Source: Halichondria panicea (Eukaryota > Porifera > Demospongiae > Suberitida > Halichondriidae). Taken from it: a DNA stretch of 64,000 nucleotides. The notes beneath the pieces are model-generated. The model made no database searches. It worked only from the letters and a program-made list of their open reading frames with translations, and had not been told where the DNA came from. Made by a program: the position numbers and the translations under genes. The DNA lies in the NCBI RefSeq assembly GCF_963675165.1, contig NC_087391.1, forward strand, positions 3,832,646-3,896,645, written 5' to 3'. Below, piece by piece: positions 46,626 to 58,831 of the stretch (the first letter of the stretch is position 1; each line of letters opens with the position of its first letter).

Positions 46626-47178
46626 TGATAACACACAACTGACTTGCTACATTGCTATAGATATACTTATTGACTAATACTATAATTTATGGAGCTGCTA
46701 TTAAATTAATTAAGGCTGTAACACGTACGTATAATAATATATATAGCAATACTTTTATTATGTATCTAGATCTAGATCTATATGGATTAATTTCTGCTGA
46801 CCGGCTTAACTTTACAGTAGCCCACATATTGATGGGTTATAGGTGTGAAGTGTGTATACTGATAGAATATGAAGAATCTGTGTTGAGTAAACCATAGCCA
46901 TAATTATAATAACTATTTAGTCTTGCAAGCCAGCTGTTTATTTCAACTTCTGCGAGACTACAAAATAATTATGATACAATAAGTTGAATAACAAAGCAAC
47001 AAAACCAAAATTTTCATTGCACATGTAGATCTACACAGCACTGTAATAACATGCATGGACCTAGGTGAAAGTTAAAATGATGTGCAGGCTTGGAAGTATG
47101 GCCTCGATTCTGGCCCTTTACTGCTGCCTGTAATCGAGGCTAATGGAGTAGAGTCTACAGCTTGCTGTTGCTACTTTG
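46626..47178. other. Intergenic, no gene seen
   Basis: This holds the receptor 3' flank and the upstream region of the hydroxyacid oxidase gene. The only structure noted is a small foldback at about 47102-47143 (gcctcgattctggccc / ggc..gtaatcgaggc) of the family also present at 6187-6246. Confidence 0.5.
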
Positions 47179-47220
47179 ATGATCATTGCCAATCAAGAAT
47201 TCATTCGCAAAACATGCAAA

Positions 47221-50200
47221 ATGCTTTGTTTAGCCGATCTGGAAGCCCATGCTAAGGAGGTACTCGACAGAAATGCCTGGGGATACTATTCTTCAGGAGC
47301 AGATGCTGAACAAACACTCGAGGACAACCAAGAAGCATTCAGCAGGTGAAATTGCATACCGTACTTACAGTAGAACCTCGATTATCCGGCCCTCCATTAT
47401 CCGGAACCTCGATTATCCGGCTTGGCAGTTTTCTTGTTATCACTGATAACAAGATCAGAAAATGGGCGTGTCCCTAAAATGCGCATGCACATTGCAGCTG
47501 TTACCATGGAGACATGCCTGCTTACATTCTGCGCATGCGCAGACAACCATGTGGCACTGCTGTTTATCAATAAAGTGGGTGGATCAAGGCGTGGTTTATC
47601 TATTCAATTATCCGGCATATTCACTTATCCGGCCTGCTTCTGGAACCAAGGTGTCCGGATAATCGAGGTTCTACTATATTCAATTTTAGGCGACTCCCTA
47701 AATTTCTGATGCCTTCTGACCTCTAAAAATAGCGACTGCTGCATTGATAATCATTTTTTTATGCCGCGTCGTAAATAGGTCAAACTATAGCCTCGATTCC
47801 AGGCCGTTAGAAATATTCAGCAGCTTGTATTAATTGAGGATTGTAGATCTAGTATAAACCTCGACCTACCTCCAATTAAATGCGACCCTCTAAATATGCG
47901 ACACCAGGACTTCAACATCATTTATCAACCTCAAAAAGAAACGACCTTGGTTCATAATTAAGTGTCGCCTCAAATCGAATAAGTACGGTACATTAGAATT
48001 TCCGGGGAATTCCTCAGAATGTGCCAAACTGACAGTTGGTTCGTCATGGTTCTGTAATTAGAACAAAGACGGTACTACCTATAATTATATAGCTCTATTT
48101 TCTAGGTATCGTCTCCGTCCCAGAGTGCTAGTTGATGTGTCCAAAGTTGACACCCAGGTGGAGCTATTTGGAGGATGGGCAGAGTTCCCGATATGTGTAG
48201 CACCCACAGCCATGCAGAAAATGGCTCACATTGATGGGGAGATTGCTAATGCTAAAGGTAATACTAATACTGTAGGATTATTACATTATTGCCTTAGAAC
48301 TGAAACTGTAGCCATACCGTAGAAACTGGATTATTAGCGCTTACTCGACTATAAGCGTATCTTTATTTTAAGCGCATGCTCAACTGCAGGCTTTTTATAC
48401 TCGAATTGAAGCGCTTTTCCAATTATGCGAAGATTATTAGTGAAATTTTAGACTATCTATGAGCTAGTTAGCTTGTACAGTGCCTGATAGCTATATATAG
48501 CTGGTGATATCCATCTGTAAGGACTCTCTGGGCATACTGTTACCTTGTCTGATCATGCTGAGAGAATGTGAGACATGGATGAGGTCCTTTTATTCAAAGT
48601 TCCTGGTCAATATGAATGTTTTTATAATAAATTATGAATTTAAATGATGTAAATGAACTGTAAAATGAACTGTAACATAATAGTATGATATAGATTCAGT
48701 TAGGGTTGCCTGCTTGCCTTGCTTGCTCACTTTTTAGCCAGCTTGCGAGTCAGTTCTCATCACAGAGACATCCGGTTGCTGGGTGGGGCTCGAAATAATT
48801 GCATTATAGGCGCATTCTCGAATATAAGCATGTAGAGCTCTGCTATTGGCCCTAAAAGCGCATGCGCTAATAATCCAGTTTCTACGGTAGATTGTTAAAA
48901 AAAAACCTGATTTGCCTTAGCATCCCTTTCACTTTATGATGATTGTACGAGTTTCCCTTGTATCTCAGTGTTGTTCCCATGTCTAAATAAAATGTTATTT
49001 GATAGACTACAATACATGACTGTACAGTAGTCTTACTTACCTCCAATTCTATTGAGCAACTGTACCTTCGTCATAGCTTGCTCTAAGTTGGGAACTTGTA
49101 TGACTCTCAGCTCGTGGTCTACTGCGTCCATCGAAGAGGTTGCTCGGGCTACCGGAGACACTGGATTGAGATGGTTTCAACTGTATGTATACCGTGATAG
49201 AGCCCTCACAAAGTCTCTGGTTCAAAGAGCAGAAAAAGCCGGCTATAAAGCTCTTGTTCTTACAGTGGACACTCCTGTACTAGGTCGAAGATTGGCTGAT
49301 GTTGAAAATCGATTCACCCTACCTCCCTATCTAAAACTAGCAAATTTCTCTGCTTTTCAGTCATCCAATCTCCAAACTGACAAGCAGGACTCTGGTTTAC
49401 ATTTGTACACTCAATCGTTGATTGACCCAACTCTGAGTTGGGAGACAGTGGATTGGTTGCGAGGTATCACTTCTTTACCGATCGTGTTGAAGGGTATTGT
49501 GACCAGAGAAGATGCAGAGGAAGCACTCAGACACAATGTACAGGGGATAATAGTGTCCAACCACGGAGCTAGGCAGTTGGATGGTGTCCCTGCCACTGTG
49601 AGTGAGTGTGTACACGTCCATTGGTTAGTATGGTCCAATGCAGCTTATTTGTCTGAGTAATGGCACGTAGATGTACATGTACTGAAATCTTTGATACATA
49701 ATAACTAGAGTTCATAATAAAAATAATGGACGAAGCCTCGGATCAGAAAGTAAATAACGTGATTTCCTATCTGAACGTGTGATCAATTGATGAGAATTTG
49801 GCTGCTCCAGGCGTTCAGATTAGTTAATTAACCAGCAGGAAGTTACGTTACTTTCCAACTATATCTGATGCAGGGTAACGCTTCGTTCAATACTCTATCT
49901 CTTTTATTATGGACTCCTGATAATAGAATAAGCCTCTACGTTATACAAACCTGTTGGTTTGGTCAAAAAATCTGTATTATTATACATGTAAGCAAATATA
50001 CGTCCCTGTGCCCAGATTGATGCCCTCCCTGAGGTGGTGGAGGCTGTGGGGGGGCGGCTGGATGTCTTCCTGGACGGTGGTGTGAGACACGGCACTGATG
50101 TATTTAAAGCGCTGGCTATGGGAGCCAGAGCTGTGTTCATAGGTAGGCCCATCTTGTGGGGACTGGCCTATGACGGACAGGCTGGAGTGGAGAGAGTCCT

Positions 50201-50535
50201 GGAACTTCTCAAAGATGAGCTCCAGAGGACAATGAAACTAACAGGTGAACCAAACATCTGAATTAGAACATTTCGCCAATGTAACCATATAGCGGGTTAT
50301 ATTTATATGGTGGAAATGTTCGTATATTTCGTATTGTACGAAAATTACCTACTGCAATAATTATGTTCAACGTCACTACCTTGAGCTGAAATGGGTAGTT
50401 TAATATATGCACCAATTACCCGGTAGCGTAAAATTTCCTTATTCTCTAATTACAGGTTGCAAAAGCTTGACAGAAATCCAACCTGAGATGGTCGTCCACG
50501 AATCCTACTACAGACCGTACAAATCAAAACTCTGA
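47221..50535 (+). CDS. HAO1: 2-hydroxyacid oxidase (glycolate oxidase type), peroxisomal
   Basis: Five exons: 47221-47345, 48106-48257, 49077-49597, 50016-50244 and 50456-50535. They total 1,107 nt, 368 residues; human HAO1 has 370. It is an FMN-dependent TIM-barrel enzyme that oxidises glycolate and other L-2-hydroxyacids to 2-oxoacids with release of hydrogen peroxide. Visible motifs are [36 protein letters not shown], the active-site [11 protein letters not shown] with catalytic His, and the FMN-phosphate loop [20 protein letters not shown]. The last three residues are SKL, a perfect PTS1 peroxisomal signal. An in-frame ATG 42 nt upstream (47179) would add 14 residues; 47221 fits the family start better. 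The exact paralogue (HAO1 or HAO2) is not resolved. Confidence 0.95.
47368..47676. mobile_element. Pogo/Tigger-like MITE
   Basis: It lies in intron 1 of the hydroxyacid oxidase gene. The terminal inverted repeats are about 21 bases, cagtagaacctcgattatcc at the left and its complement at the right, with TA flanks. Related ATTATCCGG motifs recur inside. These ends are typical of pogo-type Tc1/mariner elements. No transposase frame is present. Confidence 0.75.
48315..48889. mobile_element. Mariner-like MITE with 26-bp perfect ends
   Basis: It lies in intron 2 of the hydroxyacid oxidase gene. Both ends carry the same 26-base inverted repeat, starting taccgtagaaactggattat and continuing to tagcgc. 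The outermost TA may be the duplicated target. It is about 575 bp with no coding capacity. Confidence 0.8.
49718..49905. repeat. Dispersed inverted-repeat element
   Basis: This sits in hydroxyacid oxidase intron 3. It has elements in inverted orientation (gatcagaaagtaa..aacgtgatttcc and ggaagttacgttactttcc). It resembles the larger element at about 62844-63074 in the transporter gene, including gtcatgttactttctga and gatgca near the right end. Confidence 0.5.
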
Positions 50536-51624
50536 AATGTGTAAATGTTGTATATCAGTTTTCACATAAATTTTTCATAATTATGCCTCGAGGCGTAGCC
50601 GCACGAGGGATATGGTAAAGCTGACTGTGTGTGTGTGTATCTGTGTGTCTGTTCCAGCTGTAACTGCTCAACGGTTGCAATGCGACGAAAACTAACAGCT
50701 TCTATAGGCTTCTAGCCACGTTCTCTTGGATTTTGATTCGTGGATTAGCAAACTAAAGCTTCTTTCTCGAGTTATGGCTAGTTTGACTCACATTGAAGGC
50801 TGTTGCAGTCTCTTCAGAATCTTTCATAGCATCATCTGTCCGCACAAACTTTCTATTCAACATATGAGTTAGCCTTGCACTAAAGCGCTAGCTTTTTGTT
50901 AGCTACAAGACTCAGAAAATACCTGTTAAAACAGCTAGCTAGCAGTAGCCATTTGTGAAATTGATCTCTTTGGACACACCCTTTAATTATTCCTATGGAT
51001 GTAATGCGCATGCGCGCTCATTCCCCAGATCCAGATCCTCCTGGCAGAATCATATTTTTCTTGAGGGCCTGGTAAGCCACAAAACACTACTATAGATAAC
51101 AATATGCATGTACACAAGTCTTTTCTTCTTAAATATTATAATTATACACTGCATGAACTACAGATCCAATTTTCTTCTTTCTTGAGGTCCTGGTATTAAA
51201 GCCACATAATACAACAATAGATGCATGTAATAAGTCTTTTCTTCTCAGTGACTTTATATAGATAAGCTAACTTTATGAAATAATTATGCACTTCCGCTTA
51301 TAATTAATTGAAAACAAAATCTTCTTCTTTGTTGCTTCCTAGATCCTTGAGGTCCTGGTATAAGCAGCCACAAAACACAACAATGATACCATAATTATAC
51401 AATTGCAAGTCAGTTTTAGACAGATTATTTTATACACTTTTTCCTCTTCTATACTTTCTCTTCTATACTTTTGAGCGAAAGCAAATCATGGCGAGAGGCA
51501 TTAGCACAGCGCCAGCTTGAACACTAGTTATTATTGTGTTTTGATTATGGCTCCATAAATAGTCGCGGTTATAATCAAGACATTGTGAACACGTGGCATT
51601 TCAGAGGAGTTCAGAACATTAACA
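50536..51624. other. Intergenic with partial R1 repeat
   Basis: No coding sequence was recognised. About 50578-50960 is a diverged reverse-oriented copy of repeat family R1 (aattatgcctcgaggcg, cttctataggcttcta, ctcgagttatggctag). Related short phrases (gaggtcctggta, agtcttttcttct) repeat three times between 51050 and 51360 and look like a degenerate tandem repeat of about 120-180 bp. Confidence 0.55.
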
Positions 51625-54600
51625 ATGGATGTGATGCAAACTCTAGACGTAGTAGACGGTCCTTATGAGGAAGAGGACTCTTGTGAAGATGATGAGGGTG
51701 TGTGGGGCCGGCTATTCCCTCTCAGAAAAGAGTTTGTGGCTCTGAGTGAGTTATGTGCATTCTTTTCATATGGGTATCTACATGTACATATGAAAGGACG
51801 AATCTCATGATACGGGATTGGATGTGGAAACGCCCTAATTTGTATACCTTGCTAACCTGAACCCCTCTCTTCCCCAATTACATCTGGTGCCGTATATATG
51901 CCACTTAGTCCCAAACTTATCAAACTGAAATTCTAAATGCAATTTTCGTGCTAAACATCAGTTGATATGCCTAGTGTGTACCTCACCATGGAAAAGTAGA
52001 ACCCATACATTATTATTTATTGATGATCTGGTTACCCAGCTTGCTTCCCATTGTAGACATGGTGAAAGATGAGTACACTTTTGGAAGGGGTGAGGAATGT
52101 GACTATTGCTTTGAGACCCACGGTAAGTCAAACTCTCACTACCAACAGTTGAGCAAGACACACTTCAGGATCTTTAGGGTATTAAGGAATTCACCATTGT
52201 AACCTCTATAATTCAATGCAATCTCCTTTGTAGGAGAAAGAGAAAAATAATCCTTCTAAGTATATCGTTTTTGTGGAAGATAAAAGGTAAAAACATTTCT
52301 TGCCCGTATGCCTTTGTGCATCATTTCGTTTTGCAGCACTAATGGGACGTTTCTAAAAGGAGAAAAAATTGGTAAAAGATAGAATTGACCTTACATTATA
52401 ATAATAATTATTATTGTCTTGTAGGCAAGAATAAGAAGCAAGTGGTGAACAGTGATGATGAACTTGCTCTAGCACTAAAGAAGAATAAAGGTATATATAC
52501 TGTATTTTTATGTGCTATTAATATGATTTTTTTTTTTACATATTCCTGTGATTGTGCCTCGGTGCGCATGCGCAAGCAAGGTATACAGTTGTGTGTGTGT
52601 GTGTGTGTAGTTAGGCTGCTACAGCTGCTCAAGGATCAATGAAGTGGCAAGTAAGAGTTTCTATAGGCTTCTTGTCATGTTCTCTTGGATTTAATTTCGT
52701 GGATTTGCAAAATAAAGCTTTGTTCTCGAGTTATGCTTAGTTTTGCTTACTTGAAATGCCATTGCAGCCTTTTCAGAAGAGACCAAACTTGTTTACCGAG
52801 TGTTGCTATTCTACTTAGTAGTTAGCTCTGCACTAGAACGCTAGCTATTGATAGCTGCAAGAGTGAGAAGAGAGCTGCAAGGCTCTGCTGAAGGCAGCCA
52901 TTAATTTTACACTTTAACTTTTGGCATCGATCGTTTTTAACAACAATCACGGTCGATCATTACCCACTCTTAGAATTTGCATGCAGCAAAATTGATATAG
53001 TAGCTTTATGTTATGTAGCTTTGGCATCTCCACCGAGGCATCAGCACTTGCGGTGCTTTCATTTATTATTAGTAATTAAGAACTGCCGGTCAAATTAGTA
53101 TGCTTTGTTGGCGGTGGAATTTTTTTGCAACTTCGTTATACTATTGTTTTGCAGCTTTTATCTTTAATGACTGCGCTGTCACCTCAACCTCAGACTCTTT
53201 ACCACAAGTAAGGGGTGTGGCCTCTGTTGTGTGGTGTATTCGACAATACCTCCCTCCATTGCAGGAACTCACAGAGAAATACACAATGTCGAAACAACTA
53301 GGCAGGTATGTATTGTACACACCTTCAGTGAGGCTATGTAGTTTGTAGGCTTAGCTACATAACAGTGCAGGGCTGCATCCAGGATTTTGGATCAGGGGGG
53401 GGGGCGAAATGAGCAAATTAAAATGTAAGAGGGGCGAAGTCATCATAATAATAGCAGTACAAATGAATCTGCCAGATCGTAGGGGTGGCAAATTACCCCC
53501 CTCGCCCCCCCCCCCCTCAATGCAGCCCTGCAGAGTCTTGTAACAATTGTCTTACTTTGCCAACAATATTACTTTGTACGCCACTGATGATTCTGTATAC
53601 ACTAAAAGGTCAGTATTGGTCACTGACAGAACTCTACTGTACATACGTCATGTGACCCCCCCCCCCTACCCCAGAGGTGCGTGTGGTGAGGTGAAGCTAG
53701 TATTTGAAAAAGAGACGTGTATGAAGTACGCTGTCAAGATAATTAATAAAAATACCTTTTCTGTCGGGGTAAGTCCACTAGTTTCAGTGTGTGTATTTTT
53801 TTACTTGCTTTTTTTCAGCCGCTGGGTAGATCAGTGAAAGATGAAGTCAAGATACTCCAAGCCTTAAAGCATGTAAGAACCTGTGTAACGGTTACACTGT
53901 GTGTTAGAAAAACTGTGCTACCACTACAGGCCAAGTTGTTTCTATAGTAACGTAGGTCAACGACTAGGGATGCGGCGATTATGCGAGCATAATTTTGAGA
54001 ATAATAGGTAGCTTGCAGCATTGGGAATTATACTGGAATAAACGGTAGAGTGGGTGGGAATAATTATGCCACGTGGCTAGCATTCTAAATAAAGCACTAA
54101 AGCTATCTTTGTCATGGAATCTGAATTATCTGATCAAGAGAGTAGCACAGCCAGGCCCAGTACTACCACTTGTGGCACAACAGACACTGAAACTGAAGCC
54201 AGCTCAAGCTCCAACCCCCCAAGGCCTGTTATATCCATGCTGGATAGACTCAGAGCACCTACTTTGGCTGATATCTCAAGATCTCGCAAGACAAAAAGTA
54301 ATCCACCACCGAAAGGAAAGCGTAGATGTATGGGAACTCTCCATTCTGACCCCAAGGGAGTTTCTCCAGCCCAACGAATAAAAGAATATAGTGAGGAACC
54401 CTTTTTGATTTCAAACTCTCGACTCTTTTGCTCTGCATGTAGAGAAGAACTAAGCTTAAAACGCAGTGTTATTAACAACCATATCCAGTCAGGGAAACAT
54501 AACAATGGTATAGAGAAGTTGAAAACCAAAGAACTTAAAGAGAAACATATTGCTGACATGCTGATAGAGCACAACCAAGAAGAACACCTCAGGGGAGAGA

Positions 54601-57600
54601 CATTACCTGAGCAACAGCAGGTGTATCGGGTTAAGGTAGTCACTACATTCCTTAAGGCTGGTGTACCCCTTAGCAAGATTGAGCTATTTCGAGATCTACT
54701 CGAAGAGAATGCATACCGTCTCACTGATCGTAGAAATATGCTTGATTACGTACCATTCATACTCAAAGATGAAGAAAAAACTATTCGCCAGGAGATTAAA
54801 GGAAAGAATGTGTCTGTTATCTTTGATGGTACCTCTCGTCTTGGGGAAGCCCTGGCTGTATTACTGCGATATATGGATGATGAATTCACCTTACAACAAC
54901 GTCTTATAAGAGTACAGATGCTGTCTAAGTCTTTAACAGGAGAGGAAATAGCCAGAGAGCTACTCACGGTGCTTTCAGTCACTTATAGTATCCATCCAAA
55001 CAACCTCCTAGCCGCTATGAGAGACAGAGCTTCAACCAACAATGTTGCCATGCGAACCTTGTCTGTTATCTATCCCAATGTAGTGGACATTGGATGCTTT
55101 TCTCACACAATTGACCATGTTGGCAGCAAATTCAAAACACCTGTGTTAGTGGATTTTACCTCTTCATGGATATCTCTCTTTTCCCATAGCCCTAAATGCA
55201 GACTGCTATGGAAGACTCGTACTGGCAGGAGCATGAAAAGCTATTCCAGTACTCGATGGTGGAGCAAGTGGGAAGTTATGAAACAAAATTAATGATGCTC
55301 TTCTTTGGTGATATTGAACCATTTTTAACCGAAAACGAAGACATTGGAATGGCTCTAAGACCCAAGCTATTGGCCGTTTTGAACACTTCACAAAAATGTA
55401 CCTGCCTTCGCATTGAACTAGCAGCTACAGTGGACTGGGGTGAGCCGTTTGTTAAGGCGTGCTATTATCTGGAAGGAGATGGCCCATTAGCTGTCGATTG
55501 TTACGAAGCTATGGATAAAATCATAATCGGAATACGCACGGAGTACACCCCCAATGTCCGAGCAGTTGCTCAGTTGCTGTCTGGAAAGCCTCCTACTGAT
55601 CCTGCTCATGAAGCCTGGGTCTCATATGCTAAAGACTGTGTTCAACCAGGATTGGATTACTTTCAAAGGCAATTGGATACGAGTTTAAAAAGATCTTTAG
55701 AGGTATTCAACGGTTGCCGTCTGTTTTCACCCTCAAAAGTGCATACTATGCAGCCCAACGCCTCAGCAGTCGACCAAGCTCTTAGTAAAGTACCCTTCTT
55801 GAACTCAATGCAACAGCTAAATGAACTCAAGGTAGAGTTACCAGCATATATAGCAAGGGCAGCAGATACTGACGAACAGTTTAACATTTTAGAGTGGTGG
55901 AAACGAAATTCATCTCACTTACCCAAGTGGTCAGCTGCAGCAAGAAGAATATTCCTAATACAGCCGTCATCTGCTGCATCAGAAAGGGTTTTTTCCTTGC
56001 TAAATAATTCGTTTGGTGATCAACAAGAGAATGCCCTTCAAGATTATGTTGAATCTTCACTCATGTTACAATATAATAAAAGATGATTTTTATGATTTCA
56101 ATGAAGAATAATAATATTTTTATGAGAATAATGGGCTGAATCACTGAGAATAATAGGCTGTAGCTTGGGAATTAGAGAATAGAATAATCGGTAAAATTTG
56201 GAGCATAATAGCCTCAAGCCTATCAACGACTAGGTGTTGACAGTGTAGTGTACCTTATTGCACTTTTAATTCCCCTAAAATTAGAAGTCTTAACAATTCT
56301 TCATTGTATGGTAAAGGTCACCAAAAAAGACTAGAGACTACTACTGGTGGTGGCAATTGTCTTGTTACAGTTTGTTCCTCCGATGCAGCCGTGTGTGATC
56401 CACATAGAGGACGTGATCGACAGTCCGAATGCACTCTACATCGTACTGGAATTGTAAGTGTCCCCTTCTTTGTCCCCATAAGTGGCCGGTACATTGTATA
56501 TACATGATTGTAGGTATGTTCCTGATATATTTATTAATTAAGGCACACTAATAGACCAGATCCCACTCTCTCCCGTGGTGGGCCCTGGGGGACATGTGTG
56601 CTATAGTGACGGGCGGCTTTAAAACAGCTGTGTTTATCACACCACACACTGCTACTCAATAGCTATCCAACATTGACTTGTGACTTGTGCCATGCGTTAT
56701 TTCATTTAAATGGTAAAACCATCCATTGCAAAAGCTTCCAAGGACGTGCAAATTGGTATTATGGCAATCTGCACGGCAATTAAACTTATTTTGTGCCAAC
56801 AGAAGATCGTTTTAATGTGTTACTGAATATGTGTGAGCAATACTATGCCCCTTTACTCAATTGAATGAGTCTTGGCGTAGAATGAGCTGTTTGTGTCTTT
56901 GTTTGAAGCTGTTCCATCCTCAGGGCGGAGGGCGGTGAATTGTTTGAAAAAGTGATAGAGTGTGGCACGTTTAGCGAGCCCCTAGCCAAGCTATACTTTT
57001 ACCAGCTGATATCTTCTGTCAAGGTACAGTATATAGTTGCCATTGTAATAATGGTTTTGGTTTCATGCTATCTCCATTCACAGTACCTCCATGACCAGGG
57101 AATAACTCATAGAGACCTTAAAGTAAGTTTTGATACACTGTATACGTAGCAGGGCGTATGCAATGGTTCTATCTGATGTAGTATTACAGTTCAAATAACG
57201 TCGTCATGTATATAATTATGAGATATTTAAATCTAAAGGCACACTAATAGACCAGATCCCACTCTCTCCCGTGGTGGGCCCTGGGGGACATGTGTGCTAT
57301 AGTGACGGGCGGCTCTAAAACAGCTGTGTGTATCACACCACACACTGCTACTCAATAGCTACCCAACATTGGCTATGTTCAACAAAAATGCTTTGTGCCA
57401 TGCGTCATTTCAAAAGCATTATAGCAATCAAACTGATCTGTATACACTACCCTTCTTCAGATTTACTTCTTTACAATTATGTTCTCCAGCCTGAAAATGT
57501 GCTTCTTGCCAACGATGATGACGAGACGTTGATTAAAGTGACCGACTTTGGCCTGTCAAAATTTGTGGGAGAAAATTCTCTCATGCAGACACTGTGTGGT

Positions 57601-58657
57601 ACCCCTAGCTACCTAGCCCCTGAGGTGCTGCAGACAGCTGGCACTGGCGGATACACCAAGGAAGTGGACTGTTGGAGTGTGGGTGTCATCCTCTACATCA
57701 TGTGAGTGCATGGAGACGGTTAGAAACATCTCATAGGAAGCAACGACTGTTTGTGTTTGAATTATAGCCTCACTCTCATCGTCTCACCCCCACACACAAA
57801 GGTTGGGAGGCTACTCTCCTTTCTCAGACGATAAGTACACTTTACACGATCAAATCTGCCAAGGTCGCTATTCTTTCCCTGATAAGTTCTGGAAGAAAGT
57901 CTCGAAAGATGGCATTGACATGATCAAGCGATTACTGACGCTCGATCCCAAATCTCGTATCACAAGTGCAGCTGCTCTTGAGCACCCCTGGCTACAGGAT
58001 GAAGAGATTATTGCCAAGGCTGAGAAGCTAATGAGCCGTTGTAACTTCAAACCCAATGCTAAACCCTCTAGCATGTGTCCACCAGCTCTTCCTGCGGTTA
58101 GTTTATGTCAGATTTTCATAATTACGACGAATGCTTTCCATGCAGTCGTTTTCCTGTAAGATTTCCCTAAACATACATTCAAGCACAAGTTTTTTACGAA
58201 CCCTACCCTAGTAAAAGCAACATTTCTTGTACAGCCCCTAGTACATGTAACAGACAAGTTGACAGGCATTTTAATCCTTGTAGGGCTACAATGTACATTG
58301 TAACTGAGTCAAGCTATATACCTTAACCCTCCTATAGCACATGTACAACATTATGGCAAATGGTGTCAAAACTCTAACATAATCTGTCATTTTGCAATGC
58401 AATGCAATAATTAATTGTGGGTGTATGGTTAGGTAGCATTACGATGTTTCTCATTTTGTTCATAGACTCGAAAGAGGTCTGCTCCGAACAGTGATGATGA
58501 GGGTGTAGCTAAACCAGCCAAGCGAGCCACTGTGGACACTCTTTCCCCAACAGAAGAAGCACCCTCCACCACCGAGCTATGTGCTGAGTCAGTGAATAGA
58601 CTTAATAAGAACAAATCTAGTGATAGTACTTGCTCAGTTACATCTAATGAACGTTAA
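51625..58657 (+). CDS. CHEK2: CHEK2 checkpoint kinase (FHA + Ser/Thr kinase)
   Basis: Fifteen exons: 51625-51745, 52057-52178, 52234-52286, 52337-52371, 52425-52490, 53155-53207, 53265-53305, 53675-53768, 53819-53872, 56389-56453, 56924-57023, 57084-57122, 57490-57701, 57802-58096 and 58466-58657. They total 1,542 nt, 513 residues. The FHA domain (about 41-140) shows [21 protein letters not shown] and STNGTF. The kinase (about 155-430) has glycine loop LGRGACGEV, Lys185 in YAVKII, Glu204, HRDLK with Asp279, DFG at 300-302 and SYLAPE. Thr315 and Thr319 match human activation-loop Thr383/Thr387. The C-terminus has basic nuclear-import-like clusters (TRKRS, PAKR). CHK2 acts downstream of ATM after DNA breaks. 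The N-terminus is short and lacks the usual SQ/TQ cluster. The acceptor at 57801 (cacacacaaag) has a poor pyrimidine tract. Confidence 0.94.
52550..53062. repeat. Dispersed repeat family R1, copy 3 (reverse orientation)
   Basis: It lies in CHEK2 intron 5. It reads as the reverse complement of the copies at 5008 and 7953, starting near gtgcctcggtgcgcatgcgc and ending near caccgaggcatcagcac then gcggtgctttcat. The boundaries are clean, suggesting a complete copy. Confidence 0.75.
53368..53530. mobile_element. G/C-rich MITE with CAGGGCTGCAT ends
   Basis: It lies in CHEK2 intron 7. The ends are cagggctgcatcc and tgcagccctg in inverted orientation, with adjacent G and C runs, in the style of the hAT-like G-rich elements at 9571 and 11230. 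Confidence 0.6.
53957..56230 (+). mobile_element. hAT transposon inserted in CHEK2 intron 9
   Basis: The element is 53965-56222 (2,258 bp). An exact 8-bp target duplication, tcaacgac, flanks it at 53957-53964 and 56223-56230, the hallmark length for hAT. The ends are imperfect inverted repeats: left TAGGGATGCGGCGATTATGC, right (complement) TAGGCTTGAGGCTATTATGC. It carries one transposase gene, split by a frameshift (see next entry), in the same orientation as CHEK2. CHEK2 exons on either side splice in frame across it, so the insertion need not disrupt the host gene. Confidence 0.92.
54114..56086 (+). pseudogene. hAT-family transposase, one frameshift
   Basis: Frame 1 runs 54114-55292; the continuing part is in another frame and stays open to 56086. 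The first part has a C-x2-C..H-x5-H BED/CGG-binding-type zinc finger ([18 protein letters not shown]). It continues with hAT core landmarks: [33 protein letters not shown] and [11 protein letters not shown]. The second part ends with the hAT dimerisation segment ([16 protein letters not shown]). The switch falls near 55280-55295, right after the TRWWSKW motif; a single small indel explains it. The remaining protein is otherwise continuous, so inactivation looks recent, unless it is a sequencing error. Confidence 0.88.
56541..57376. repeat. Pair of direct repeats in CHEK2 introns 10 and 12
   Basis: Copies at 56541-56680 and 57237-57376 are nearly identical over at least 135 bases, beginning aggcacactaatagaccaga and including gacgggcggct and cacaccacacactgctact. 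The first 65 bases form an imperfect palindrome and recur at 11556-11620. They lie in separate introns of one gene, flanking exon 11 and exon 12, so each probably inserted independently or was locally duplicated. Confidence 0.75.
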
Positions 58658-58683
58658 AAGTTAATAATTTTATACAGACAATC

Positions 58684-58689
58684 AATAAA
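58684..58689 (+). promoter_or_regulatory. Probable CHEK2 polyadenylation signal
   Basis: A canonical AATAAA lies 27 bases after the CHEK2 stop codon at 58655-58657 and about 145 bases before the RPL30 start. The very short 3' untranslated region this implies fits the tight spacing between the two genes. Confidence 0.55.
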
Positions 58690-58831
58690 CTTTGAACTCT
58701 AATGCAGAATAGCGCATGCGCATCAAGTTTCACAACCACCACGTGTGAGCTACTAGTGAAGAACATCTCTTGTGTGTTTGTGTTATAGTGTTTGAATTGT
58801 AAAGCCGGAGTACAGTTGTTTGAGTACTGAG

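Noticed and set aside
49598-50015. A possible extra coding exon in hydroxyacid oxidase intron 3
   Set aside because: The frame continues briefly after 49597, but family alignment resumes exactly at 50016 ([10 protein letters not shown]), so the sequence between is intron with a repeat.
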